Assembly (NCBI GenBank): GCA_029834535.1
Contig: JAQMWT010000114.1
Location: forward strand, 1 to 64,000
Length of the DNA stretch: 64,000 nt
From: Chrysophaeum taylorii
Lineage: Eukaryota; Sar; Pelagophyceae; Pelagomonadales; Pelagomonadaceae
Direction: 5' to 3'
Shown here: piece after piece, positions 50,880 through 62,582 of the stretch
Numbering within the stretch: position 1 is the stretch's first letter
How the letters are laid out: each line of letters begins with the position of its first letter
Made by a program: the position numbers and the translations under genes
The notes under the pieces: model-generated
Told to the model about the DNA's origin: nothing
Databases searched by the model: none
The model's input: only the letters and a program-made list of their open reading frames with translations

Positions 50880-52838
50880 CAAGTAAACTGGCAGGTCGTA
50901 AAACAGCCAACGAACTGCAACAAGATCTTCAGGCGCAAGCCACTCAGATTCGGACGCAAGCCACGGAGATTCAAAATTACAACTCGACAATTGCATCGAC
51001 CGTCCAAGCAGCCGTCGCAGCCGCGCCTGTCGCACTTGCCGCACAGTCGTCGACAGCAATACCACCCACCGTCGCCACCGCGACTCCTCCCACTACTACT
51101 CCAGCTCCGGCTCCACAAGACCCCAAGACAAAGCCAAACACCTTCACCGACCCCCCTAGCGCCGTCCTCGAGTCAATGGGCTCCTCAAGTAAGCCCCCAG
51201 ATGCTCTCGTCTCATGTGTGGCAACTCTTCACAGAACACCACATGCCCGAGACCGGCATCACCCAATACTTCCTCAACAACTTGTTCACCTGGGAATCTG
51301 TACTCCGTGGTTCCAACGACCTCGCTGACGCTCTCCTCGGTCACTGCATCGTCGAGTTGATAAAGACCCTGACTTACACTCCACAGCTGGCAATCCGCGC
51401 GATTTCTTTGGACAAAACATTTACGATCAATGTGTCTATCGCACGTACGGCACAGACTTTTACAATAACGTCTACAAAGCCAAGCTCACAGAGCTTCAAA
51501 ACAAGCGAAAGGATCCCTCCAATCCATCGCTCGACAAGCACACCGGTCAAAACCATCTTCACCACGCGCACTACGTGTACAACTCCTACATTGACACCCC
51601 TTTTAATCCAGAGTATCACGAACCTGCCCACTTCATTGATTATCTCCTGCACGTCCAACAGCAACTTCGTCAGATCACCGACAATCCCAATCTTCAACTT
51701 TCAGACGACAATATCAAGAACGAGATCCAGAAGATCCTACGTTTCAAGTATCCCTCAAGCCTCCTAGGCTTGCGTCCCCCCACTCACATCAAGGGCTTCG
51801 CTCGTCTTGCTAGTTGTCTTCGCACCCCAAACGATTATCAACTCCTTGACGACAACAAAGCTGCGATTCATCACCTCCCCAAGCTGATAGCTCGCATCAC
51901 GGTCATCTCCACCTTTGAGCGCAACCACTGGGCTCACCTTAAGTCCCACCCAAGCCTCAACTTCAAGCCCCTCCGTTTCGTCACGGACTTCGGTCGTCTA
52001 CCCACCAAAGACAACCCCCGCCACACTCGGTCTTCATTTCACCGAAGATAACGACGACGACGAAGCATCACCCCCCGAAGAAGACCCACCGGATGACGAA
52101 GATGACGTCCCCACGGACACCAACCTTGTGGATACTTTTCTTACAGAAGCTGAACTTGACCCTGATGAAGACTCCTCTCTCATCCACCAACTTCACGCTC
52201 ATCGAAAGAAGCAAGTAACCCGCCACCCCAAGAAAAATACTAAGCCGTCAAAGCCCCCTGCTCCTCGTTCTCCGTCGTACTACGACATCAACGACAGTCT
52301 CGAGCCTAGGGCTCACCCCAAACCCACCAAACCCACCACGCAGAAGCCAACTCCCAAAGCTTCACCCGTCACCCCCGATAAGAAAGAACACCCCCACCAC
52401 CGCAAGGTCACCTTTCCAACCAACACACACCCTCCTAAACCACACACACCCGACCAACGCTTCAAGGTCCCCCTATCCGATTTCCGCCTCAAACTCCTCG
52501 CCATCCGCAAGCTCAGTGAAGCCGGCCACAATCACATCAACAATCCCGAGCGAATGGCCCGCCTCACCAAGAATATCACAACCATATCCGACGAGATCCT
52601 TGTTACCGAAGCCGATGAAGATGCCGCATAATTATTGCAGCTGCGCTCCTCCAATCCTTCGCAGGATGATTCCGCTGCAGCGGGCGTTATAGACGACGGC
52701 TCGATGTATGAAGGATCCGGACACTTTGGCTTATACGATGATGAAGTTCCCGATGAAAGTCCCGGCTCTATGGAAGACTACACGAAGTGCCATCAGGACT
52801 ACATCCGCGCTCTTCAACAGCGTCACCTTTTTCGGTAA
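50880..52838 (+). pseudogene. gag of S4 (fossil)
   Basis: Readable blocks: Gln/Ala-rich helical N-terminus, HMPETGITQYFLNNLFTWES, PFNPEYHEPAHFIDYLLHVQ, RPPTHIKGFARLASCLRTPN, and an acidic/Lys-Pro C-terminal region with SPSYYDINDS. All correspond to S2 gag in the same order. Broken, several breaks. A T-rich run precedes the change to the pol frame, as in S2. Confidence 0.7.
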
Positions 52839-53628
52839 TGGTTGCCGACGACGCCTGTGCCGCCAACCAGAACCTGATCAATCAGGCAACAAGATTACAA
52901 GACTTCCCGACAACTTCGACACTCTCTCCAAATGTCGCAAGCTACATCAACACCATCTTTTCTCCAGATAAACCTCACACAAAGACTCACTCCCTCCATG
53001 GTAGCAATGGTCCCGGTGTCCAATTTTCATTGCTTGATGGAGGTGCTTCCTTCTGCTTCACTCGCACAGTCAACGGATCTATTCCCGAAACTTTGCGAAG
53101 AATTCCAGAACACAAAATACGAATGGGTCGTGCACCTTAATCGGCAATTTCATCGGCGTAGAGCCGTTGTACTTGCAACCCGCCACCCAACAAAACAACA
53201 ACCCCACCGACTCTACTGGATACGCGCTCTATCTGATATTGCTGGTTGTCCCCGATTTCCGACCAGGATTACAGGTTTTAGCAACATCTCAACTCGAGGC
53301 GCTGAACGTCCAAACCACTGATCCACCGCTGCGTCACGTTCCATATATTTGTGAACTTATGGATCACTCAACAGCAGACCCCCACGACTACAAATCTCTC
53401 TTGGGAACCACCACGGTAGTCATCGCGAATGGACAATCAAATGGTTTACTGTCGTTACCATCTCATCCAAAGACAGCCTTTGATCGTGTGGTCAGCTTCC
53501 ACACTAAACAAGACACACCCCTGAAGGATGAAACCCATCATATTATTTCAAAGATCGCACAAGCGAGATCCAAAAACACCTCTTTGGACTTCATTAAATT
53601 GCAAAACCACTATGTTTTCTTAACATAA
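52839..53628 (+). pseudogene. Protease region of S4 (fossil)
   Basis: VADDACAANQNLINQATRLQ, then QFSLLDGGASFCFTRTVNG, with D-G-G-A-S as the probable active site. Then VLATSQLEALNVQTTDPP, aligned with S2. Broken. Confidence 0.6.
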
Positions 53629-54583
53629 ACTTATCGGCTGCCTCGTCCTTACTGTGAATATGCCTTCGCGGGCAACACGGATATCAGTATCTCCACTCAG
53701 CCGCCCCCGCTGCACGTGGTCATATCGCTGGTGGTCTACACAAACAAGGATTCGACTATTTCCGCAAACGGTTCTCAGACCTCATCAAAGTCGTTGCCAC
53801 TAGTGAGATCAATCCTATTCTTCGTGCTCGTGCACAGCGCCTCTTTCCGGGCGCACTGCACTTCAGCGACCTTCGGAAACTGAATGCAGCCCTCCCACTA
53901 TGATCTGTACGACTACCCAAGTTTGATGCAGCTGTCTTCGCCTTGCCCTGCCAACATCTCAGTGTCATGATGGGCTATGATGGCTATTCCACTCCAGTCA
54001 CTGATGATCTCTTTGTGCAATAGCAGACGCGCTTCGCTCGCTACACGCTCCCGACCTATTGTATAGTCGAGAACGTCCCTCCGAACTCGAGAACTCACCA
54101 TGAATACGATCAACTCGCAAAACGCTATCAAAGTCTCGGCTACTTTCGCCGCTCCGGCGTCTATAACGCATCAGCCTTCGGCGACGCCATTAGCAAGCAC
54201 CGCTATCTTGCAGTCTTTGTTTGGCATCCGTTACGCGACTACAATCTCGAAGGAACCGCCGACCCATGGCTCAAGTCGCCCCCGAGCATGATCCCTTTCT
54301 TAGAGCCTGACAGCGCCATCCCAAAAGACCTATGGGTCAATGCCCCTGCTCTACGTGGCACCGTCGCTTCTTCCACTCTGGAGTTCTACGGCCACAAGGC
54401 ACAACACCCATACAAACCTTCATCAGCCGCGCAGCTTTCGATTTCTGACAATGCCCAACTCTGTCGAATGCTTTCATGTCGGAGGACTCCCTTCTTGGAC
54501 CTTGGACTGGACACCGCCGGCATCCCCCTCGCCTCCATGGATTCCACCCCAAACCTTATCATCCTTTCGATTATTCATAACTA
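53629..54583 (+). pseudogene. DNMT-like domain of S4 (fossil)
   Basis: Readable motifs: ALPCQHLSVMMGYDGYSTP (motif IV PCQ) near 53945, IVENVPP (motif VI) near 54065, and SAFGDAISKHRYLAVF (motif VIII) near 54175-54215. The motif I region is decayed. This is the third DNMT copy of the CopS type, conserved at motifs despite large DNA divergence. Broken, several breaks. Confidence 0.72.
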
Positions 54584-55857
54584 GCTGGCTTCATTTCCTG
54601 CGATCGCCGCTTGGAACACCCTCCGCTGCTTTCACCCATCGGAGTCTGCGCACAGATATCAGCTTGACAAATTCATTGCCGGCACCGCTGCTACCATCCT
54701 TGCATGCGGCTACTCCACGCGCGCCACCGCGACTATCCACTCAAGAGTCCCTCCAATCTTGGATTGCTCCCACAAGGATGCCACCTTCCCGCCGACGAAC
54801 GCATTTTCGCTCGCCGCACCCGACGGCACCGCCTTTCTGATCGTGGCCTTCACCACCTCTTCCCTGTCGCACTTCGATGCACGCGCCCCTCAACGTGGGT
54901 CCACTGTATGAATCTCGCCCGCCCGGGATTTGCCGCGCTCGACTCACAAGGATGCATTATTCTCGAAGACCCCACTGGACTGATCATGTCCGAGGCGCGC
55001 CTGACCTACGCAGACTGTGTTGTCTACATTGGTGACAAGCTCCAGAAGAGCACCAAGTGCAATTCTGTCACCGGCTCGTATCCCACGAACACTAGCCATT
55101 GAAATGCACTCTTATTAATCTCCCCCGCGATATGCTACTCTCACCGAAATTACACGCTTTGGCCATCACGCGGACCCAGACCTCCTCAGGCTGTTCCAGC
55201 AACACCCCCCCCTCTTTGCATTCAAGGCTCTCGCCAACGCGGTTCCTCACCACATGCTGCAAGCTAAGTACAACGCCGTGCTCACCTTGCACGCGTCGCA
55301 ACATCATGTGGACTTTCAACTCGAATGGGAGACCTTACAGCATGGCATTTCGAGCGCTGGGAATATTTGTCACGTCACGGACTTCTTTACTAACGTCACT
55401 GACCGCCTCCTTTCGACTGAAGAGCTCAACCTCAATTTTCTGTTCGGCGCCGTCGCAGACGCATGCCATGCCGTACTCACCAAATTCAAAGACGCCTCAG
55501 CTAACATCGAAACCGCCCTTGCCGCAGCCACCTCTGCCAAAATCCGTGTCGACGAGCGCCCAACACCACCAAGCGCCGACACCGGCCCCATACCTTCCTT
55601 TCACAAGCCTGGCACCAAACAGCACGCTCAAAGAGTGCTTATGGTAACAAGATGGCACCGCACCTACCACCAACAGCCCGAAGTTCTTCGTCGCACGATT
55701 GCCGTAAATGTGACCAACCTCCAACATGGTGACGAACGCTATCTGCAAGACTGCCCTGACTGCAAGCGTTGCAATTCGCACGTCGGTTTCCCACACCGGC
55801 ACCCCTCATGGTCTCACGACGAACTCGCATACGCCCCTGGACAGCACCTACACATGG
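54584..55857 (+). pseudogene. Linker and gag-pre-integrase of S4 (fossil)
   Basis: LLQAKYNAVLTLHASQHHVD, then VTRWHRTYHQQPEVLRRT and DCPDCKRCNSH, the HHCC zinc segment, ending at GQHLHM just before the first integrase Asp position, where the S5 LTR starts. Broken. Confidence 0.68.
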
Positions 55858-56021
55858 TAGAGATAGAAAATCGGAATTAGGGTTAGTACCCCGTATTATA
55901 GGGTTAGTTCTCTTAACTTTGCCACATTTTTATTTAAGAAAACGCTGTGTTATTCACACCGGCTGTCCTCGATTAGGAGACAGATTCGAGGACAGACTAC
56001 CACTGTTCTCGCGCTCTGCTG
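55858..56021 (+). repeat. CopS LTR, 5' LTR of S5
   Basis: About 164 bases, TAGAGATAGAAAATCGG...CTCTGCTG. Closest to the S2 LTR. Confidence 0.78.
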
Positions 56022-56085
56022 AAGGGTAGCACAGTTGTGATCACTGTTCTCTAGGTATTGGGCACCAGTCCCGGTATCAGCAGAG
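56014..56085 (+). promoter_or_regulatory. U5-leader RNA stem (S5)
   Basis: CTCTGCTGA (56014-56022) pairs perfectly with TCAGCAGAG (56077-56085). Inner GGG...CCC hairpin near 56060-56072. Confidence 0.68.
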
Positions 56086-56138
56086 CCTCAGGATTTCCAG
56101 ACAAGTCCCGCTCACTGACGTTCCTGAACCCGAGCAAA

Positions 56139-57675
56139 ATGCCAACCAATCAAGAACTCCAACTAACTAACTAACTTCAGACCTCTCCCGAGCATGGGAG
56201 CCAGGCCGGACCGACAGGAGCCAGTCCGGAATCACGGGCCTGTAGACGAGGAGCGCCGAAAGGTCGGTCGGCGGAGAGTGACCATCAAGCTTGTCGCCAT
56301 GCGACGAGGAGACCGCGATGTGACTGACAACCAACTCGCCGATAACCTTCCGTCTTCGCCCCCCGGCCATACTCAAGAACTCCAAAAGGAGATGAAAGAA
56401 CAAGAAGCCCGTTTCAAAAGAGACATGCGACAACAAGCTCAAGCGCACGAAGCTCGGCATCAAAAAGAGGTGCAAGACCAAGAAGCTCGCTGGATGGCTC
56501 AATTAAGCGCGTTGGCCACCCAAGTGCAAGCAACGCAAGCACCACCACCTGCCGTCGCTTCTGCGGCTCCGCCTCCCACTCCGGCTCAACAAGATCCCAA
56601 GACTACTAAAGTTAACACATTTAGTGACCCACCAAGTTTCGTTCTCAAGTCCATGGACTCGACGCAATTCACACCCCACATGCTTTCGTTTCGCGTCTTG
56701 CAATTGTTCGTCGAACATCTGGTGCCTGAAACAGGCACAACTGAATACTTTCTACAGGGCTTCTACACTTGGGAATCCGTCTTGCGCGGATCTAATGATC
56801 TCGCTGACGCTCTCCTAAGCCACTGTATCGACGAATACGACAAGGACCCCGACCACCACTCTACCGCCGGGAACACGCCAGATTTCCAAGGCCGTTACGT
56901 CTACCACAAGGGTGTCTACCGCAAGTTCGGTAAGCACTTCCTGGACAACGTCTACGAGCCAAAGCTCCAAGAACCCAAAGACAAAGACAAGGACCCGACC
57001 GATATGACAAAAGGCAAGTTATATCCAATCACCCAACCTCACCTCCAAGGAAAAGAAGCCGACTTCATCGTATATCTCCGCGAGACCGTACACCCCCTCT
57101 TTCGCCGTTTCCTACATGGCGGTAGCGACTCCGTCAAGCACCCAGCATACGACGAAATCGATGCACTCGGATCCTCCTACCCGATAGGACTCGAGTTTGT
57201 GCTTCAAGTTCGCCTAGCGCTCGACAAGCACACGGGCCAGAACCACATCCACCATGCGCATTACGTATACAGTGCCTTTCTGGACACGCCGTTCAACCCA
57301 TAAATACATGAGCCTGCTCACTACGTCGACTACATGCGCCATGTCCAGCAGCAACTGCACCAGATAACAACCGACGCTTCTCTCCAAGTTCCCGACGGCA
57401 AGAACCTCGAAGAAATCCACCAAATTCCCCGCTTCAAGTACCCCCCAAGCTTGCTTGACTCCCGCGCCCCAACACACATCAAGGGCTTCGCACGTCTTGC
57501 TAACTGTCTGCGCACTCCCAACGACTCGCTGTTACTCGACGAAGACAAGGAAGCCATCCACCACCTTCCTAAGCTCATCGCTCGCATCACCGTCATTTCA
57601 ACGTTTGAGCGCAACTTTTGGGCTCACCTCAAGCCTCACCCAACTCTCAACTTCAAGCCTTTTCGCTTCGTCACC
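56139..57675 (+). pseudogene. gag of S5 (fossil)
   Basis: MPTNQELQ start, interrupted by SINE copy 4, then QELQKEMKEQEARFKRDMRQ. The capsid-like blocks (FRVLQLFVEHLVPETGT, YFLQGFYTWESVLRGSND) match S2. It provides the empty site for the S2 mini-MITE. Broken, about two breaks. Confidence 0.75.
56163..56372 (-). mobile_element. SINE-like element, copy 4 (5'-truncated)
   Basis: Minus strand, tail CTAACTAACTAAC at 56163. Target duplication TCAAGAACTCCAA (56150-56162, 56373-56385). It lacks about the first 150 bases, consistent with target-primed reverse transcription. Confidence 0.85.
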
Positions 57676-59352
57676 GCCTTTCTGGTCGTCGCCTACACCA
57701 CCTCCTTGGCCGCCGCTCACAGCTGCTCGCGCCCGTCCACTTGGGTCCACTATATGAATCGTTCGCATCCTGGCTTTGCCGCGATCGACTCACGAGGGCG
57801 AATTGCTCTCGATGACCCCAAGGACTCATTATGTCCAAAGCACGTCCCACTCACGCGGACTACGTCGGCCACAATGGAGACACGCTTCAGAAAAGCACCA
57901 AGTGTTAGTCGGTCACTGGCTCGTACCCAACCAACACGAGCTACTCCAACGCCTTGCTGCTGATCTCTCCAGACCACGTCCGCTATGCGACCCTCAACGA
58001 AATCGCAAAGTTTGGACTGGACACCACTCGGACCCGGAACTGCTCCGACTGTTCCAACAGCACCCGCCGTACTTCGCGTTTAAGGCACTGGCCAACGCCG
58101 TCCCGCACAATATGCTGCAGGCAAAGTACAGCGCCGTTCTCGCACTCCACGAATCGCACCACCACGTGAACTTTCACATCGAATGGGCAACAATACGCAA
58201 TGGCATCCCCAGCCCAGGAGACATCACCCAGGTTGCAGACTTCTTCATGAGCATCTCTAGCCGCCTCTTAGCAGAGGAGGACCTCAACCTCACCTCCCTC
58301 TTCAATGCCATAGCAGATGCTCACCATGATGCGATCCGCAAACCGAGCAAATCGAAAAACCTCGAGACGCTTCTTGCCGAGGCAACCGTCGCTAAAATCC
58401 GAGTCGACAAGCGACCCAGCCCCCCCGCGCTTCGACTGCTGCACTGCCTCCCTTGCACAAGCCCGGCACCATTCAGCACGCCAAAAGAGTGCTTTTGGTC
58501 ACTCGCTGGCACCGCATACACCACCAGCAACCAGAGATTCTTCGCCGCACGTTTGCCGCTAATGTAACGAATCTTCGCCCAGGTGATGATCGGTATCTGC
58601 AAGACTGCAACGAATGCAAGCGCTGTCAATCGCATGTCAGCTTCCGTCACAAGAACACTTCCTGGTCACCTGATGAACGAGCCTATGCTCCTGGCCGACA
58701 CCTCCACATGGATGTATCATACCCGAGCATCCGCAAGCGCTACGGCGGATTTCGCTACATAATGCACTTCGCGTGTATTATCTCAGCACACAAGTGGGTC
58801 TATTTCCTGCGGAAACTAGACGCACAGGATGTTCTGGCCGGCATCCTCTATGTGGTCAATGTGATTAAGGTCGAATTCGATGTCAGTGTGAAGAGCATAT
58901 CGTCTGATGCATTCTCAACTTTCCGCTCTGAAGCTTTCCACCCCCTCAAGGTGCAACTTGGCCTCCAATTTCAAATCCTTGGTCGCCACCTCCACCAGCG
59001 GAACTTTGCTGAAAACATTATCAAGGAAAACACCCGAGGCACCGTAGTTCGTCTCCTCGACCTTCGCAGTGTACGCATCGAAGGAAAGTCAATTGCCACT
59101 GAGTATTATCACCTATTTGCTCTCCTGCATATGATCCAAGCCGACAACCAGCGCTCTCATGGACTGCCCTCGCGCACAAACATGACATGCACCGTTCCCC
59201 GGCGTATCGTGTCACCCATGGCACCGCTCTTGAAGCTTCTTCCCTTTGGCGAACCTGTCACTTTTGTCTACCCTCAAGGTCACAAGCTGGAACCCTCAAG
59301 CGTCTCCGCTTCTTACTTCCATAGTAACAACTATCTCCCGAACCTCCCCTGA
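57676..59352 (+). pseudogene. Linker, gag-pre-integrase and integrase of S5 (fossil)
   Basis: Zinc segment (VTRWHRIHHQQPEILRR, DCNECKRCQSH), then the integrase core HLHMDVSYPSIRKRYGGFRY (Asp), VEFDVSVKSISSDAFSTF (Asp) and NIIKENTRGTVVRLL (Glu). More readable than in S2. Broken, a few breaks. Confidence 0.75.
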
Positions 59353-60706
59353 ACGGACCGATTTATCCGAGATGTTCACAGCTCTATCTTGCTTGTACAT
59401 CCGGGGCGATATGGGAAAATCGTCACCTCTAACGACTTTCATGTTGACGCATACATGCCAGTCAACCGTAACAACGAGATCGAACGGATCAAAGCACTCG
59501 CACAGATCCCAACAGAGGCACGACAAGAGGACCCGCTACCAGCTATAAGCGAACAGCAAATGCCGGAAGTTAGACAGGAATCGCAAAATGAGGGCGAGAC
59601 TCACGATGACGAGCACGATGATAAACCTAGCGATGACGACGAACACAAGGAACTGGATTCAACTCCCGCTGCTGATTCAAGTCCCGTCAGCGACGCGACA
59701 CCCGAACAGGATTTTTCGTTATCGACGAGTTGGTTGTCAGTCACATCGCGGTCTCCTCGTCGCATGGTGACAAGCTTGATGGTCACTCTCCGCCGACCGA
59801 CCTTTCGGCGCTCCTCGTCTACAGGCCCGTGATTCCGGACTGGCTCCTGTCGGTCCGGCCTGGCTCCCATGCTCGGGAGAGGTCTGAAGTTAGTTACTTA
59901 GTTAGTTCAACCGGCCACCTCCGCCGGATGGTAGCATTCCGATGCCCAAACGAAAAGATCGCCTAGAGGTTTTTCTCGACGATTCAGGTTTTACTCCAGT
60001 TCTCGTGCATCGCAACCAGAGCGATAAGCTCAAAGCAGATCTCAATGACGAACGTGGATTTCGCATCCCTAAGGATCAACTCTATATCGTGAAACGTGTT
60101 GACGATGGAAAACTCTTCACCAGACGCATTATCGCCTCCGAGTATGGTCGCAACTGGAAATACCAGCAGGAGCAATCCACGGCTCACGCCACAGCCAACA
60201 TGTCCAGCACATTGATGTTCCTCAACAGTGTCAGCGCTCTGCACCAGGGCCACGCCGCCAGCATCGCCTCTGCTCTCAATATTCGAAGAGATGCTAAGCC
60301 GCCCGATGATGTCCCGAAAGGATGTCTCCTAGCAAGTACCACACAAGACTATGGTATCATGGGCGGCACCGCACTGGATTTGCAGAGAGAAACCGACGCA
60401 GAACTCTTGTATGTTGACTTTCCGAGGAAGCCATACCACTCATCTGTATTGGTTGACCACCTTGATAACGACAATTCTGTTCTCGAGAACTATGTGTGCC
60501 ACGACGAACTGTCACTGGCAGAGTATTATGCGCGTCAATGGAACCAAGAATTCTGTTGTATGGGCTCCTCCCTTTTTTGGGACATCTCAGCGCACCAGCA
60601 CTACCACTTAGCTTCTCGTCACAGGCTTGCCTTCATGCATGATTCTGGCGAACTCGGACACCTCTTCCTAAGTCAAAGTGATCCGAATCAAGACATTCTC
60701 CAATAA
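59353..60706 (+). pseudogene. Integrase C-terminal region and linker of S5 (fossil)
   Basis: An acidic Glu/Asp-rich stretch, the SINE at 59721-59906, then an open segment from 59942 (MPKRKDRLEVFLDDSGFTPV...) through DQLYIVKRVDDGKLFTRRI to DPNQDILQ. No domain recognised beyond its place between integrase and RT. Broken. Confidence 0.6.
59721..59906 (+). mobile_element. SINE-like element, copy 5 (5'-truncated)
   Basis: Begins at ATCGACGAGTTGG of the consensus and ends in a GTTA/TTAG tail. The empty site is readable in S2 near 24645-24660. At most 2-3 bases are duplicated, shorter than at the other copies. Confidence 0.8.
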
Positions 60707-60709
60707 GTC

Positions 60710-61700
60710 ATGGACTATGACTTGCAGCACATCGACCATGTCGTGTTACAGCTCGTGACCGCTGAAGATATTGTCTATGAGCCTGAAAAGATTGTCGAAC
60801 TCAAAGGACTCAGCGAAGAAGATAAGTTAAAGCATATCGCTTCGATTCGCAAAGAAATCGAAGGACTGTGTTCCAATGGTGTCTTCAAGCCAGAACCTTT
60901 ACCGCCAGACCGTTCGTCTATCTCGACGAAACTCGTGCCGAAGATCAAGTATTTTGCTGACTGCACTCCAGACCGCTATAAAGCTCGTCTAGTCGCCCGA
61001 GGTTTCTTGGCACGTGTAGGCATTGACTTTTACGCCACATCCTCCCCAACCGCAATGGCTGCCACCAACCGGCTACTGCTCGCCATCGCTGTGAAGCACA
61101 AGCTCCCGATCGCGCACGCGGACATTCCTCAGGCATTCATCCAATCGGCACTCGATCGCCCAGTGTGGATCGACTTCCCTCGAGGAATACGTGTCTCGTA
61201 GAATCTTATCCAGCAGATACAGAAGAACCATCCAGAGTCGAAGCTCGCTCTCCGACTCGTCAAGCCTCTCTATGGCCTCAAACAGTCAGCTTTGTTGTGG
61301 AACATCAAACTCGACTCGTTTCTTCGACAACATGAGTTCGAACGCTCACAAGTCGACACTTGCCTCTATATCAATTGGGATCGATCTATCAACAAATGGG
61401 TATTACTATCCGTTTCAGTCGATGACCTATTGATCACTGGTACCAACACTGCCAAAATTACATCTCTTCGCCCCGCTCTGGCGACGGAATATGGCAAAGG
61501 TGCGTGGCATGACAGCATCAGATCCTTTCTTGGCATCGATGTTCACTACAATGCCTCCGCCGGTCATCTCACTATGAATGTAGCAGCGAAGATCACCAAG
61601 ATGCTTGCTGAGCATAAGCTCAACCTACATAGTATAGACGTCCCCTATTCGGACTTCCTCTCCCAAAAGCCTTCTACTAAATTTCCCTCGGACTTGGCTT
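60710..61700 (+). pseudogene. Reverse transcriptase of S5 (fossil)
   Basis: Copia RT landmarks: YKARLVARGFLARVGIDFY, LPIAHADIPQAFIQSALD, PLYGLKQSALLWN, and catalytic VSVDDLLITG (SVDD rather than YVDD). It stops at the LTR of L5. Broken, about one or two breaks. Confidence 0.82.
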
Positions 61701-62098
61701 CCAGAGAGCTACACTATTATTGTTTGCGACACTGGAACATTTCACACCTATCTCTACAAGAGGGTTTTCTCTCCGTAATACGGCTTTCCCTCCTTCCTTC
61801 CTTACCCTTCCGCAATTATATTTTCATGACTATGAAGAACCCAGTCTGAAGCTCTTTTCCAACATGGAGGAGGCCTCCAGGTGCGTACCGTCAGGTAGGT
61901 ACGGGGTTTTCTGTTTAATTAACAGAGGCTTCGTTCCTCGCTGTCAGTGTAAACGCTTCTATGGGACCTAATGTCCTTAAGAAGTTAGGGCTTAAATCCC
62001 TACCTTGTGTAGTAGCATGTGGCAAGCGGAATGGTCTGTACACGCCGAAGACTGCACGCAGTCTCTACCATGTACCCGGAGAGGGTCAAGTCTCTCCA
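61701..62098 (+). repeat. 5' LTR of CopL L5
   Basis: 398 bases, CCAGAGAGC...CTCTCCA. It contains the AGACTG-CACG-CAGTCT hairpin, an extra GTAG duplication near 61897, and the GTACC...GGTAC pair. Confidence 0.9.
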
Positions 62099-62112
62099 GG
62101 TTATGGGCCCAG
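62099..62112 (+). promoter_or_regulatory. Primer-binding site, half initiator tRNA-Met (L5)
   Basis: GGTTATGGGCCCAG starting at the base after the LTR. Perfect complement to the anticodon arm of tRNA-iMet. Confidence 0.88.
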
Positions 62113-62582
62113 ATGCGTAGGTGTGTCAGCCCAACTGTGCTGTACGTTTAAATTGAGTGATCAATTTACGCCTGATCACGATTACAATGCGACAATGTGT
62201 TTGGCGGTGGTCTACTGTACATATTTGTTGTGTGACGGTATGTGCCCTCCAGTTAATTTGGTTTGTGACCGAGTTGGGTCAGTCACTGGTCACATGCACT
62301 CGCATAACCAATAAAATTAAAATTTTTCCTATACAAGCCGCGGAAACTTGTACGGGTTTTTCCTTCCATTCCCCAACAAAAGACTGACTGCTCGAGAACT
62401 AATCCATTCTTCAGTCTCAAGTCAACTTGTTCTAAATAGCATGTTGATTTGTTTGGTCTTGTCAATAAGCCCACGTTTAAAATCGCGTACTGTACATAAA
62501 ACCCGCACTTGAGAAACCCTTCATTCTTATGTGTCGAATCTGTCTATCAATCCTCTAACCTATCCCTTAATAGGTCACAATC
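62113..62582 (+). other. 5' leader of CopL L5
   Basis: 470 non-coding bases with TGATCA and GTGACC/GGTCAC inverted pairs, conserved with L1 and L3. The gag ATG is at 62583. Confidence 0.6.

Larger units (their letters stand above)
50640..55857 (+). mobile_element. CopS copia element S4 (fossil, older)
   Basis: LTR, leader stem, gag, protease, DNMT, linker and gag-pre-integrase, ending where the LTR of S5 begins at 55858. Protein similarity to S2/S5 is clear, but DNA divergence is much larger. It is broken in many places, so it is the oldest of the CopS copies here. RT and 3' LTR are missing. Confidence 0.78.
55858..61700 (+). mobile_element. CopS copia element S5 (fossil)
   Basis: Parts seen: LTR, leader stem, gag, linker, gag-pre-integrase, integrase, integrase C-terminal region, RT to just past the catalytic motif. 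Protease and DNMT are not found. RNase H and 3' LTR are replaced at 61701 by the LTR of L5. Two SINE copies lie inside. Very similar to S2 where they overlap. Broken, several breaks. Confidence 0.82.
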
